Shown: positions 16,909 to 25,523 of the stretch, piece by piece
How positions within the stretch are numbered: the stretch's first letter is position 1
Layout: each line of letters begins with the position of its first letter
Source of the DNA: Solibacillus sp040273735
Lineage (GTDB): Bacteria; Bacillota; Bacilli; Bacillales_A; Planococcaceae
NCBI RefSeq assembly: GCF_040273735.1
Contig: NZ_JBELZM010000015.1
Location: 1 to 64,000 of the forward strand
Length of the DNA: 64,000 nt
Direction: 5' to 3'
Notes under the pieces: model-generated
What the model saw: only the letters and a program-made list of their open reading frames with translations
What the model was told of the DNA's origin: nothing
Database searches by the model: none
Program-made: the position numbers and the translations under genes

Positions 16909-16980
16909 CGCCCTCGGAGGGAATCGAACCCCCAGCCTCAGAACCGGAATCTGAAGTGTTATCCATTACACCACGAGGAC
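16909..16980 (-). tRNA. tRNA-Arg (anticodon CCG)
   Basis: A full cloverleaf folds on the minus strand: a 7-bp acceptor stem (GTCCTCG with CGAGGGC, one G-T pair), D stem GTGT/ACAC, anticodon stem TCAGA/TCTGA with loop TTCCGGT, and a T arm with TTCGATT. The anticodon CCG reads the rare arginine codon CGG. The discriminator base is G and CCA is not encoded. An arginine tRNA is also next to clpP in B. subtilis. Confidence 0.95.
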
Positions 16981-17056
16981 ATATAAGTATATGAGCAACT
17001 TTTTTCATTATACAGATGGAACCCCTTATTTTCAACTGTAAAAATCAGAGTTTATA

Positions 17057-17087
17057 TTTGACCATAACTGACTAATACGTGTATGAT
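17057..17087 (+). promoter_or_regulatory. clpP promoter with CtsR-like operator
   Basis: A -35 box TTGACC (17058-17063) and a -10 box TATGAT (17082-17087) are 18 bp apart. The -35 lies inside TTTGACC-ATA-ACTGACT (17057-17073), which resembles the reversed CtsR heptad repeat with its 3-bp spacer. A hairpin, GCTGAAAT/ATTTCAGC, follows in the leader at 17097-17120. CtsR control of clpP is known in Bacilli; the site here is a sequence match only. Confidence 0.6.
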
Positions 17088-17163
17088 AGGTTTACAGCTG
17101 AAATATTTGTCAATTTCAGCAAAAGTAATCGAATATAAGCTTTAACAAAGGGAGGATTTTTCA

Positions 17164-17754
17164 ATGAACTTAATTCCTACAGTTATTGAACAAACAAACC
17201 GCGGCGAACGTGCATATGACATTTATTCACGTTTACTTAAAGACCGCATCATTTTATTAGGTAGTGGGATTGACGATAATGTTGCGAACTCAATCGTAGC
17301 ACAGCTATTATTTTTAGAAGCTGAAGATCCAGATAAAGACATCTACCTGTATATCAACTCACCAGGTGGCTCTATCACTTCAGGTATGGCGATCTACGAT
17401 ACGATGAACTTCATCAAACCTGATGTATCAACAATCTGTATCGGTATGGCTGCTTCAATGGGTGCATTCCTGCTTTCTGCTGGTGCAAAAGGCAAGCGTG
17501 TTGCTTTACCAAACGCAGAAGTAATGATTCACCAACCACTTGGCGGAGCACAAGGTCAAGCAACAGAAATCGAAATCGCTGCAAAACGTATTTTACACTT
17601 ACGTGAAAAATTAAACCGCATCATGGCTGAAAACAGTGGCCAAGATTACGAAACGTTGGCACGCGACACAGATCGTGACAACTTCATGTCTGCAGAGCAA
17701 GCATTAGAGTACGGTCTTATCGATAAAATTTATGAGCGTAACCAATTAAAATAA
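17164..17754 (+). CDS. clpP: ATP-dependent Clp protease proteolytic subunit
   Basis: This 196-residue serine protease forms the tetradecameric chamber that works with ClpC and ClpX. The catalytic serine is in GMAASMGAFLL (about 98), the histidine in MIHQPLGG (about 123), and the aspartate in TDRDNFMSA (about 172). The N-terminal NLIPTVIEQTNRGERAYDIYSRLLKDRI is the usual ClpP start. The gene has its own promoter and terminator and a GGGAGG ribosome-binding site. Synteny with crh-whiA follows the Bacillus pattern. Confidence 0.98.
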   Translation: MNLIPTVIEQTNRGERAYDIYSRLLKDRIILLGSGIDDNVANSIVAQLLFLEAEDPDKDIYLYINSPGGSITSGMAIYDTMNFIKPDVSTICIGMAASMGAFLLSAGAKGKRVALPNAEVMIHQPLGGAQGQATEIEIAAKRILHLREKLNRIMAENSGQDYETLARDTDRDNFMSAEQALEYGLIDKIYERNQLK

Positions 17755-17765
17755 TCGATCCATTC

Positions 17766-17793
17766 AAGCATACAAGATTCATCTTGTATGCTT
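17766..17793 (+). terminator. clpP terminator
   Basis: A perfect 12-bp stem (AAGCATACAAGA and its complement) with loop TTCA ends in a run of six T on the plus strand, 12 bp after the clpP stop. Confidence 0.95.
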
Positions 17794-17810
17794 TTTTGTG
17801 TTCAAAAAAT

Positions 17811-17847
17811 AAGCACAGCCGTTCAAAAATACTGAACAGCTGTGCTT
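17811..17847. terminator. second hairpin, probable minus-strand terminator
   Basis: A 9-bp stem, AAGCACAGC/GCTGTGCTT, with an inner TTCA/TGAA pairing has T-runs on both sides (TTTTGTTTT on plus, ATTTTTTG on minus). It probably ends minus-strand transcription coming from crh and the structured element. Confidence 0.75.
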
Positions 17848-17914
17848 TTGTTTTGTAAATAAAATTCGTTATCGTACTTTGTTTAACGCTTAAATAATAT
17901 ATTTGTCCACGTCC

Positions 17915-18086
17915 AGGATAAAGCGCCAATTCCTTGGCCAGTTCGGTCCCTCATGCAAAAGTGGTGGAGCTTTTACTTTTGCGTCGGGCCCTCCAATGGC
18001 TTGGGCTCACACGATGTGAGTCATTGGGGGCATGCCACAAGGATGTGGCGTTTTGCCCACTCGGAGTTGAACGGGCGCTTTATCCT
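17915..18086. repeat. 172-bp structured element with 13-bp terminal inverted repeats
   Basis: The ends, AGGATAAAGCGCC (17915-17927) and its exact complement (18074-18086), enclose a highly structured interior. Hairpins are GCAAAAGT/ACTTTTGC (17955-17982), CCAATG/CATTGG (17993-18027) around CTCACA-CGA-TGTGAG (18006-18020), and GCCACA-AGGA-TGTGGC (18034-18049). GCCAA/TTGGC (17925-17938) would compete with the outer stem. It is more GC-rich than its surroundings and ends 6 bp before the crh stop. No target-site duplication is seen. It may be a non-autonomous repeat or a multibranched RNA in the crh 3' untranslated region. Confidence 0.65.
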
Positions 18087-18092
18087 TTTGTT

Positions 18093-18350
18093 TTAATCCG
18101 CTTTTTCAATTAGAAGTTGTAGTGAGTCGATCGCTTTTTCTTCGTCATGGCCGTCTGCCCATAATGTGACAACTGTGCCTTTTGCAACAGCTAGGCTCAT
18201 AATGCCCATGATCGACTTTGCATTCACTTTTTTCGTATCTTTTTGTAAAAAGACATCTGCTTTATAACGATTCGCCTCTTGGACGAACAAAGCGGCCTGT
18301 CTTGCTTGTAAGCCCGATTTTAACTTTACTTCTACTTGTTTTTCAATCAT
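18093..18350 (-). CDS. crh: catabolite repression HPr-like protein Crh
   Basis: This 85-residue HPr-fold protein has glutamine at position 15 (GLQARQAALF) where HPr has the phosphorylated histidine, which marks it as Crh. Ser46, the site used by HPr kinase, is present in NAKSIMGIMSLAV. In Bacilli Crh-Ser-P is a corepressor for CcpA and influences central metabolism. Residue 18 is Gln instead of the usual Pro of the ARPA motif. AAAGGGAG before ATG 18350 sets the start. It is the last gene of the nudix-rapZ-yvcK-whiA-crh block; hprK is in the same window. Confidence 0.92.
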   Translation of the reverse strand: MIEKQVEVKLKSGLQARQAALFVQEANRYKADVFLQKDTKKVNAKSIMGIMSLAVAKGTVVTLWADGHDEEKAIDSLQLLIEKAD

Positions 18351-18503
18351 GTTGAAATACTCCCTTTCACAACCGTTCATCGCTTCTAAGTTTATCTTAA
18401 CGAAATTGTCCGAAAAGAACAACAATTGGAAACATCTTTTATGAAATCATTACCAATTTTTTCTTTTACGCCTCGTCGACTTGCTCCGTACCTTTATGTG
18501 AAT

Positions 18504-19445
18504 TTAAATACTCTCTCCACGACGGAGCGCATCCGCGATTTCATCGATTTTGCGCAGACGATGATTGACGCCTGATTTACTGACAACGCCAGTTGAAACC
18601 ATTTCACCGAGCTCTTTTAACGTCACGTCCTGATATTCCACACGAAGACGTGCTATTTCACGCAGTTTTTCCGGCAGTTGATCAAGACCTACCGCATTAT
18701 CAATATAGCGGATATTTTCCACTTGCCTCAACGCCGCGCCTATTGTTTTGTTTAAGTTGGCCGTTTCACAGTTTACGATACGATTCACACTGTTACGCAT
18801 ATCTCTTATGATCCGTACATCCTCAAACTTCAGCATTGCCTGTACAGCACCGACTAAATTCATAAAATCCGAAATTTTTTCGGCTTCTTTCAAATACGTC
18901 ACAAAGCCTTTTTTACGTTCGATCGTTTTCGCATTTAAATCGTATCGGTTCATCAGCTCTGCCAACGCTTCCCCGTGCTCCTTATATAAAGAATAAATCT
19001 CCAAATGGTAGGAAGAGGTTTCCGGATTGTTCACCGAGCCTCCCGCCAAGAAGGCACCACGTAAATAAGCACGGCGTTCATTTTCTTTCGGTATGATTGA
19101 TTTGGCGATTGTATGATTAAACTCAAATGAATTTGAGACAATTTCTAAATCCGCAAGAATTTCCCGTGCGCCTTCACGAACACGGCATATATACACATTG
19201 TTCTTTTTAAGACGCATCTTTTTTCGAACTAGCAACTCGACATTATATGGATAAAGCTTCTTTACAATTGTATAAAGCCGACGTGCGATTGCCGCATTTT
19301 CTGTCTGTACATCTAAGCTTATTTGACGATTCGCAAAACTTAACGAACCATTCATCCGTATAAGGGCAGATACTTCAGCCTTTAAACTGCTATCACCGGC
19401 TTCTACTTGCGTCAGTTCTTTCTTAGTTTCAGATGCAAATGACAT
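18504..19445 (-). CDS. whiA: DNA-binding protein WhiA
   Basis: This 313-residue protein has an N-terminal domain related to LAGLIDADG homing endonucleases (RRAYLRGAFLAGGSVNNPE near 125) and a C-terminal helix-turn-helix (LREIARLRVEYQDVTLKELGEMV near 255). In Actinobacteria it controls sporulation genes; in B. subtilis it affects cell division and chromosome segregation. The position between yvcK and crh is the conserved Firmicutes arrangement. The ribosome-binding site is GGGGGAG. Confidence 0.96.
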   Translation of the reverse strand: MSFASETKKELTQVEAGDSSLKAEVSALIRMNGSLSFANRQISLDVQTENAAIARRLYTIVKKLYPYNVELLVRKKMRLKKNNVYICRVREGAREILADLEIVSNSFEFNHTIAKSIIPKENERRAYLRGAFLAGGSVNNPETSSYHLEIYSLYKEHGEALAELMNRYDLNAKTIERKKGFVTYLKEAEKISDFMNLVGAVQAMLKFEDVRIIRDMRNSVNRIVNCETANLNKTIGAALRQVENIRYIDNAVGLDQLPEKLREIARLRVEYQDVTLKELGEMVSTGVVSKSGVNHRLRKIDEIADALRRGESI

Positions 19446-19496
19446 GGATTCGCTCCCCCTTTCCTAGCAACCTATGTAGCGTTTCTTTCAATACTA

Positions 19497-20474
19497 CTAT
19501 TCTTGCATCGTTTGTTTTTTCTGTATTGTATATTCACATAGCCACTCGGCGAGATTTACCGCATCATGGCGTACTGTTCCATTTTCAATAAGCGCAATCT
19601 CTTTTGGAATAATATTGATGCCCATTTCCTGCAGTCTTTCAATATCAAACTTTACAGGTTCGGCATTTTCTTCACGGTAATTTTCGTATATCGAAGGAGG
19701 CAGCTCCTTTTCATTGATCAGTACCGATTGAATAAATGCTTCTCCTACATGCTCATGAATTGCTTCAATATGCTGTGAGGCAGTAAAACTTCTCGTTTCA
19801 CCTTGCTGTGTCATTAAATTCGCAATGTAGATCTTTTCACCTTTTGCACGAATAACTGCCTGCCCGATTCCTTTAACTAATAAATTCGGAATGATGCTCG
19901 TATAAAGGCTTCCAGGTCCAATCAAAATAAAATCTGCCCGTTCAATCGCATGAACTGCAGCAGGTAAAGGTTTGAGATTACTCGGCTCCAAGTATACCCG
20001 TTTAATCGGTGCATGGCCTGATGGAATTTTAGACTCTCCTATAATGTCTGACCCATCCGCTAATTCGGCATGTAATGTAACCTTTTTATTCGCTGCTGGA
20101 ATGACCTTTCCGTGCACATTCAGTACTTTGCTCATTTCAGCAATCGCATGGTTAAAATCACCTGTAATTTCAGTTAAAGCAGTCAACATCAAATTCCCGA
20201 GCGAATGACCGCCTAAATCGTTTGATTGGGAAAAGCGGTATTGAAACATTTGCTCTACTAACGGCTCTACATCTGATAATGCGGCAATTACATTTCGCAC
20301 ATCTCCTGGCGGCGGGATATCATAGTCATCCCGCAAACGTCCAGAAGAGCCACCGTCATCTGCAACCGTCACGATGGCCGTTATATCAAAATGATGTTGC
20401 TTTAGGCCGCGTAAAATTGTAGAAAGGCCTGTCCCCCCGCCAATTACGACGATTCTTGTTCTCTTTTTTTTCAT
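19497..20474 (-). CDS. yvcK: gluconeogenesis factor YvcK
   Basis: This 325-residue protein of the YvcK/CofD-like family begins KKRTRIVVIGGGTGLSTILRGLK and contains TVADDGGSSGRLRDDYDIPPPGDVRNVIAAL, the family signature. In B. subtilis it binds UDP-sugars and is needed for normal cell shape on gluconeogenic carbon sources. The frame is open upstream to 20627, but GGAAGG before the ATG at 20474 and the family N-terminus support the shorter start. The gene starts 5 bp after rapZ stops. Confidence 0.95.
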   Translation of the reverse strand: MKKKRTRIVVIGGGTGLSTILRGLKQHHFDITAIVTVADDGGSSGRLRDDYDIPPPGDVRNVIAALSDVEPLVEQMFQYRFSQSNDLGGHSLGNLMLTALTEITGDFNHAIAEMSKVLNVHGKVIPAANKKVTLHAELADGSDIIGESKIPSGHAPIKRVYLEPSNLKPLPAAVHAIERADFILIGPGSLYTSIIPNLLVKGIGQAVIRAKGEKIYIANLMTQQGETRSFTASQHIEAIHEHVGEAFIQSVLINEKELPPSIYENYREENAEPVKFDIERLQEMGINIIPKEIALIENGTVRHDAVNLAEWLCEYTIQKKQTMQE

Positions 20475-20478
20475 TTCA

Positions 20479-21360
20479 TCAATCCTTCCTATGATTGATA
20501 TCTCTATGTGTAACGATGACTTGATCATTTTTTGCCAATAGCTTCCCGAAGTATTCAGCAAGTGTAACCGAGCGATGTTGTCCGCCCGTACAGCCGAAAG
20601 CGATGACAAGCTGTGATTTGCCTTCATTACGGTAATGGGGGATCATGAATGTGAACAAGTCCGTCAGTTTGGCTATTAACTGTTGTGTTTCTTCCGTTGC
20701 CAGTACGTAAGAGGAAACTTCTGTTTGCAGCCCTGTTTTATGCCGTAACTCTTCAACATAGTAAGGATTTTTTAAAAAACGGACATCGAATACTAAATCC
20801 GCATCAATCGGCAGACCATGCTTAAAACCAAATGACATAATGTTTAGTGAAAACGTAGGACTGCTCATATTGCTGAATTCCTGGGCGATACGTTCACGTA
20901 ATTCGCGTGGCTTTAACTTGGAAGTATTGACGATTGATTTGGCGCGACCTTTTACTTCAGAGAGCAATTCGCGCTCCAATTGAATCCCTTCCAGCGGTAA
21001 TCCCTGAGGTGCAAGCGGATGTGATCGGCGTGATTCTTTATAGCGGCGAACTAATGTGGCATCATCGGATTCTAAAAATAAAATACGGAGTAAAATATCT
21101 TCTTCATCCAGTAGTGCGTCGAGCGATTCGATCAATGAGCCAAAAAATTCTCTCCCACGTAAATCCATGACAACCGCCATACGTGAAATCTTTTTTTCGG
21201 AACCCTTCATTAGCGCTAAAAAAGTAGTTAAAAGCTCCGGAGGTAAATTATCTACACAGTAATAACCTAAATCCTCAAAACTTTGAACTGCTACCGTTTT
21301 GCCCGCCCCTGACATTCCTGTAATAATAACTAACTCATGTGTATAGCTCGAACTAGCCAC
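20479..21360 (-). CDS. rapZ: RNase adapter / nucleotide-binding protein RapZ
   Basis: This 293-residue protein has the P-loop GMSGAGKT (about 15-22) and the C-terminal FGCTGGQHRSV motif of the RapZ/YvcJ family. E. coli RapZ senses glucosamine-6-phosphate and guides RNase E; B. subtilis YvcJ hydrolyses GTP and affects competence. It sits between the nudix gene and yvcK, as in other Firmicutes. Confidence 0.96.
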   Translation of the reverse strand: MASSSYTHELVIITGMSGAGKTVAVQSFEDLGYYCVDNLPPELLTTFLALMKGSEKKISRMAVVMDLRGREFFGSLIESLDALLDEEDILLRILFLESDDATLVRRYKESRRSHPLAPQGLPLEGIQLERELLSEVKGRAKSIVNTSKLKPRELRERIAQEFSNMSSPTFSLNIMSFGFKHGLPIDADLVFDVRFLKNPYYVEELRHKTGLQTEVSSYVLATEETQQLIAKLTDLFTFMIPHYRNEGKSQLVIAFGCTGGQHRSVTLAEYFGKLLAKNDQVIVTHRDINHRKD

Positions 21361-21374
21361 TTATTTCATCTCCT

Positions 21375-21845
21375 CTAGTTTTGTTCCGTCGAGTTTTGAA
21401 TTTTTTCGCTAATTAGCTCAAAATCCTCTGTATATTCAAATGTACCATATTGTGTACCTTTATTTAATGCTGCAAATAATAAATTCGTACGGTCACCTGC
21501 TGCCATCGGAAGATCCTTTAAACGATCAATTTCATACCAGCTTAAAATGCCTTCCCGTGTTTCGACAAATGGTGTCCCTTCAACATCTGTTGCAATAAAT
21601 GTGTACAGCATCCACTCATCGACGACTGTATCTCCATTTTTAATAACCATTGTATATACGCCTTTTAAATGAACGTCTTTTGGTGTTAGATTTGTCTCTT
21701 CCTGAAATTCGCGTATAGCGGAGTCATAGATGGACTCTCCTGGCTCCATTTTCCCACCCGGTGCCACAAACCAGCCTCTTCTCGGCTTTTGCAGCAATAA
21801 TACTTGACCATCTTTAATAGCGAGTAAATTTGTAATACGTTGCAT
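21375..21845 (-). CDS. NUDIX hydrolase (YvcI type)
   Basis: This 156-residue NUDIX protein shows the box GGKMEPGESIYDSAIREFQEET (G-x5-E-x7-REUXEE pattern) at about residues 36-57. The family removes damaged or excess nucleotides; 8-oxo-dGTP or a related substrate is possible. It is first in the block leading to rapZ. A GAGGTG site before ATG 21845 fixes the start inside a longer frame to 21923. Confidence 0.9.
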   Translation of the reverse strand: MQRITNLLAIKDGQVLLLQKPRRGWFVAPGGKMEPGESIYDSAIREFQEETNLTPKDVHLKGVYTMVIKNGDTVVDEWMLYTFIATDVEGTPFVETREGILSWYEIDRLKDLPMAAGDRTNLLFAALNKGTQYGTFEYTEDFELISEKIQNSTEQN

Positions 21846-22050
21846 ACACAACACCTCAACTTTTTCATTTAATGGATAAGTGAATATATAATATTCACGA
21901 ATTCCACATAAGTAAAGACACAATTTCGCTATGTGAAGCGAATTGTGTTTTTCTAAAGCTTATTTCTATTATACCTTGTCCTATGCATTCAGTAAAAGCA
22001 AGCGTTTCATTTATAATGTCAACATTTATGCCGGAAAGCCACAAAAAAAG

Positions 22051-22084
22051 AGGTTGCTTCAGCGTAAACCGCTTGAAACAACCT
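22051..22084 (-). terminator. trxB terminator
   Basis: The stem AGGTTG(C/T)TTCA.GCG pairs with CGCTTGAAACAACCT, with a TAAAC-type loop and seven T after it on the minus strand. It lies about 90 bp past the trxB stop and separates trxB from the nudix-crh block. Confidence 0.88.
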
Positions 22085-22172
22085 TAGGATAAAAATATAA
22101 GGGGGTTAAAACAAATTCCACTTTTAGTATACCCTTATTTTGTAACGATATGATTACATTTGTGTTAAAGAA

Positions 22173-23117
22173 TTATTGATTTATTTTTTCTTTTATTTCT
22201 TCCACGTAATGTTGAGCTGATTGAGCTGCAATACTGCCATCACCTGTAGCTGTAACAATTTGACGAAGCATTTTTTCACGAACATCGCCCGCTGCATAAA
22301 TACCTGGAACTGCCGTTTCCATTTTTTCGTTTGTTACAATATAGCCTGCTTCATTTAAAATATTCAAAGAAGCAAATGGCGCTGTTAATGGAAGCATGCC
22401 AACATATACGAATACGCCATCTGCAGCCTCTTCCGTTTCAGTGCCGTCAACTGTTGAAACTAACGTCACTTTCCCTACTTTACCGTCAACTTCATGAATT
22501 TCTTTTACTGTTGTGTTCCAGACGAAGTCAATTTTTTCATTGGCAAATGCACGGTCCTGAATAATCTTTTGTGCGCGTAGTTTATCGCGACGGTGTACGA
22601 TTGTTACTTTATCCGCAAAGCGCGTTAAGTAAATACCTTCTTCAACTGCAGAGTCGCCCCCGCCGATTACGATCAGTTTCTTTTGTTTGAAGAATGCGCC
22701 ATCACATACAGCACAATAACTTACACCGCGGCCGCCAAGCTCTGTTTCGCCAGGAATGCCCAGTTTTTTGTATTCTGCACCTGTTGTAATAATAATTGTG
22801 CGTGTTTTATATTGTTTTTTACCAGAAATGATAATTTTATATTCTTCACCGTCGATGATTTCATTCACATCACCGTAAGCATATTCAGCACCGAATTTTT
22901 TCGCATGCTCGAACATTTTTGTCGATAGCTCAGGCCCTAAAATTGTATCGAAGCCAGGGTAGTTTTCCACTGCTTCTGTATTAGCCATTTGTCCGCCGGG
23001 AATCCCACGTTCAATCATTAATGTTGATAAGTTAGCGCGTGATGCATATACCGCAGCAGTCATCCCTGCTGGACCCGCTCCGATAATGACTACATCATAA
23101 ATTTTTTCTTCTGACAT
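22173..23117 (-). CDS. trxB: thioredoxin-disulfide reductase
   Basis: This 314-residue FAD enzyme reduces thioredoxin with NADPH. The FAD motif GAGPAGMTAAVYASRA is at about 13-28, the redox CAVC pair at about 135-138 (SYCAVCDGAFF), the NADPH motif VIGGGDSAVEE near 154, and the C-terminal GIYAAGDVR near 275. The length matches low-molecular-weight bacterial TrxB. The ribosome-binding site is GAGGAGGATC. Confidence 0.97.
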   Translation of the reverse strand: MSEEKIYDVVIIGAGPAGMTAAVYASRANLSTLMIERGIPGGQMANTEAVENYPGFDTILGPELSTKMFEHAKKFGAEYAYGDVNEIIDGEEYKIIISGKKQYKTRTIIITTGAEYKKLGIPGETELGGRGVSYCAVCDGAFFKQKKLIVIGGGDSAVEEGIYLTRFADKVTIVHRRDKLRAQKIIQDRAFANEKIDFVWNTTVKEIHEVDGKVGKVTLVSTVDGTETEEAADGVFVYVGMLPLTAPFASLNILNEAGYIVTNEKMETAVPGIYAAGDVREKMLRQIVTATGDGSIAAQSAQHYVEEIKEKINQ

Positions 23118-23193
23118 GAAGATCCTCCTCTTACGTATACCTTTTATATATTTTTATCGTATAAGATTGCTTGGATAAATACAAATATACTGC

Positions 23194-24720
23194 CTATTCA
23201 AAGTCCGACGGTACAAATTCATATAATTCATCATTGTATTTCGATAATGTGGCAGTCGAAATATTATATTTACCCGCAACTGCTTTTTTCGTCACTTTGT
23301 GTTCCAGTGCCGTATGGAACGAGTATTCAACAGCAGCAGCCAGCGCCGCGCGGTTTTTGAACGTATAGCCTTGTTCGTATGCGATTTCCCCAAGTGCAAA
23401 CCATGTACTTAACACTTGCGCCACTTCCAATGATATCGAATCATTCGTTTCTGTAATCAGTTCTGCAACTTCCATAAAACGCAGGAATTGCTGTTCTTCC
23501 TTGCTGCCGTCACTGAAATCATAATCCAGTGCATACGCCATGCATAGCTTTTCGATAGCCGTAAAATTCGAGACATTTAAAAGAGAAGGGTGTGCGACAA
23601 TCTCTTGCTTATGTGCAGACCGCTTCAATAAAAACATGCCAAATATTCGACTTGACTGATGCTCATCTGTTAGTTGACGAATGATGAAGTCACGATGGTT
23701 TTCCGCGGAATTCCGTAAAATAGAACCTTCACCATTTGCCCACGGTTCCGTTCCTTCTTTTGATGGATCCAACTGAATGAGCATTTTCCAGGCTTCTTTT
23801 GCAATGGATTCATGTCCCGAGAAGTAGGCTGACTGGGCAAGCCAGAAATAAAATCCAGGCTCTCCATCATAGCCTTTTTTACTCATTGAACGCAGCCATC
23901 TATAGGCCTCTTCATATTGTCCGATTAACGCAAATGTCGCACCGAGCTTATAACGGTTTTCCCAATCGAACGGTTGGATTTTCTTCAATAAACCGACCAG
24001 TTCGTTCAGCTCTTCACTGTTTTTTTCGTAATACGCAAATACGGCCAAATTGCAAAGTGCATGAAGATTACCTTTGTTTTCCCGCAGCACTCGATATAAA
24101 AGTGCGCGTGCCTGTTCCGCGTCTCCGACATAAAAATAAGCTAAAGCAAGGTTATTATAGGCATTCCAAAGGTCAGGATACTCTTCAATGATTTGCTCCA
24201 GCATTTCGATTGCCGTCTTAAAGTCCCCCTGCTCCATAGAACGGCGTGCCTTTTCCTGTGCCACATGCTTCGCCCCATCAAATTCGTCCATGTCTTCCAT
24301 TTCTTCGCCCACATAGTCGACAAACTCCAATATTTCGGAGGCGTCTTCCGTATATGCGCCATTTGGTTCCATTTCTAAATATTGGGCTGCGTATTTTTGG
24401 GCATCAGCAATATGACCGATACAGCCCGACACTTCCGCCAGCATGAAAATGATTTCGGATTCATTCGGCTCTAAACTATAGGCTGTGTGAATCAGCTCAT
24501 ATGCATGCTCAAAATTCTGCAGTTCCATTTCAAGTATCCCGTACTGTAGTAACACATGCGCGTCATCCGGACTTAAATCCGCCGCGCGCTTTATAAATTT
24601 ATATGCTTTATCCATTTCGTCTCGTTCAATTGCCTTTAAAGCTTTCTTGTAATAATAATCACCATTCGGAACAAACGACACGACATTAGTAGCTTTTGTT
24701 TTTAAACGTTTATTTTCCAA
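23194..24720 (-). CDS. tetratricopeptide-repeat protein (YvcD type)
   Basis: This 508-residue soluble protein has TPR units over roughly residues 20-330 (for example YYYKKALKAIERDEMDKAYK and NAYNNLALAYFYVGDAEQAR). The C-terminal part holds a helix-turn-helix-like stretch, KKAVAGKYNISTATLSKYNDEL. It occupies the place of B. subtilis yvcD beside trxB. It probably acts as a scaffold, and its partner is unknown. The start is TTG at 24720 after GGAGGAATATTA. Confidence 0.85.
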   Translation of the reverse strand: MENKRLKTKATNVVSFVPNGDYYYKKALKAIERDEMDKAYKFIKRAADLSPDDAHVLLQYGILEMELQNFEHAYELIHTAYSLEPNESEIIFMLAEVSGCIGHIADAQKYAAQYLEMEPNGAYTEDASEILEFVDYVGEEMEDMDEFDGAKHVAQEKARRSMEQGDFKTAIEMLEQIIEEYPDLWNAYNNLALAYFYVGDAEQARALLYRVLRENKGNLHALCNLAVFAYYEKNSEELNELVGLLKKIQPFDWENRYKLGATFALIGQYEEAYRWLRSMSKKGYDGEPGFYFWLAQSAYFSGHESIAKEAWKMLIQLDPSKEGTEPWANGEGSILRNSAENHRDFIIRQLTDEHQSSRIFGMFLLKRSAHKQEIVAHPSLLNVSNFTAIEKLCMAYALDYDFSDGSKEEQQFLRFMEVAELITETNDSISLEVAQVLSTWFALGEIAYEQGYTFKNRAALAAAVEYSFHTALEHKVTKKAVAGKYNISTATLSKYNDELYEFVPSDFE

Positions 24721-24799
24721 TAATATTCCTCCGAGTCATTCCGTTCAATACATTCTATATCATCAAATACGCAGGTCATTTGTTTGTAAACAAAGAAAT

Positions 24800-24824
24800 A
24801 AGGAACGCACAGGTGTGGTCCCTT
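24800..24824 (-). terminator. possible his-operon terminator
   Basis: The minus strand reads AAGGGAC, an inner CACACCTGTG, then GTTCCTTATTTC: a hairpin with one G-T pair and a moderate T-rich tail. It lies 80 bp after the hisIE stop. A weaker ACAC/GTGT hairpin with a T-run lies at about 24868-24893, closer to the gene. Confidence 0.45.
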
Positions 24825-24905
24825 AATCAATTCTAACTATTATAGCATATCCGGCACATATGTACTAAAAACACGTCTGACAAAGCGGTGTTATTTTTCC
24901 GGTTG

Positions 24906-25523
24906 TTACTGCTTCTTTCCTTCATGACGTTTCTGCAATACATCCAGCACTTCATAAACATCGACCTTTTGCTCTTGAAGCAACACTAATAAGTGATAAA
25001 GAAGATCTGCCGATTCCCATTTCACTTCTTCTGCATCGCGGTTTTTTGCACCGATGACAACTTCTGTAGCCTCTTCGCCGACTTTTTTACAGATTTTATC
25101 GATCCCTTTATCGAATAAATACGTTGTGTACGCCCCTTCAGGCATATCGATTTCACGTTGTTTAATCACTTCTACAAGCTGCGGAAGAATTGCAACAGAG
25201 CCTGGACGTTCATTTTCTACCAAGCTTTCAGTAAAGCATGAAGTCGTTCCGTTATGACAAGCCGGACCAGCTGGGATTACTTCAATTACAAGTGCATCCT
25301 TATCACAGTCTGTTTTGATTGAAACTACTGTTTGCGTGTTGCCGCTCGTTGCGCCTTTATGCCAAAGCTCCTGACGAGAACGTGAGTAAAACCAAGTTTC
25401 ATTCGTTTCAATCGTTTTTTTGAGTGATTCTTCGTTCATATAAGCTACTGTTAATACTTCTTTTGACTGTGCATCTTGTACTACGGCTGTAATTAAGCCT
25501 TGGTCATTAAATTTTACGTTCAT
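24906..25523 (-). CDS. hisIE: bifunctional phosphoribosyl-AMP cyclohydrolase / phosphoribosyl-ATP pyrophosphatase
   Basis: This 205-residue fusion carries steps 2 and 3 of histidine synthesis. The HisI domain (1-105) has FYSRSRQELWHKGATSGN and the metal site in DCDKDALVIEV...CHNG. The HisE domain (about 115-205) has KKVGEEATEVVIGAKN. It overlaps the hisF stop by 4 bp (ATGA), so the genes are translationally coupled. Confidence 0.96.
   Translation of the reverse strand: MNVKFNDQGLITAVVQDAQSKEVLTVAYMNEESLKKTIETNETWFYSRSRQELWHKGATSGNTQTVVSIKTDCDKDALVIEVIPAGPACHNGTTSCFTESLVENERPGSVAILPQLVEVIKQREIDMPEGAYTTYLFDKGIDKICKKVGEEATEVVIGAKNRDAEEVKWESADLLYHLLVLLQEQKVDVYEVLDVLQKRHEGKKQ

Noticed and set aside
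16167..16910. T-box or amino-acid riboswitch upstream of the ABC transporter
   Set aside because: No T-box core (TGGNACCGCG type), lysine or glycine riboswitch motif was found on either strand.
16829..17035. 68-codon minus-strand frame
   Set aside because: It runs through the tRNA-Arg gene, which explains the sequence.
17717..17929. 70-codon minus-strand frame between clpP and crh
   Set aside because: It covers two terminator hairpins and the end of the structured element, with no ribosome-binding site.
17915..18086. complete insertion sequence
   Set aside because: No transposase frame and no target-site duplication; at most a non-autonomous element.
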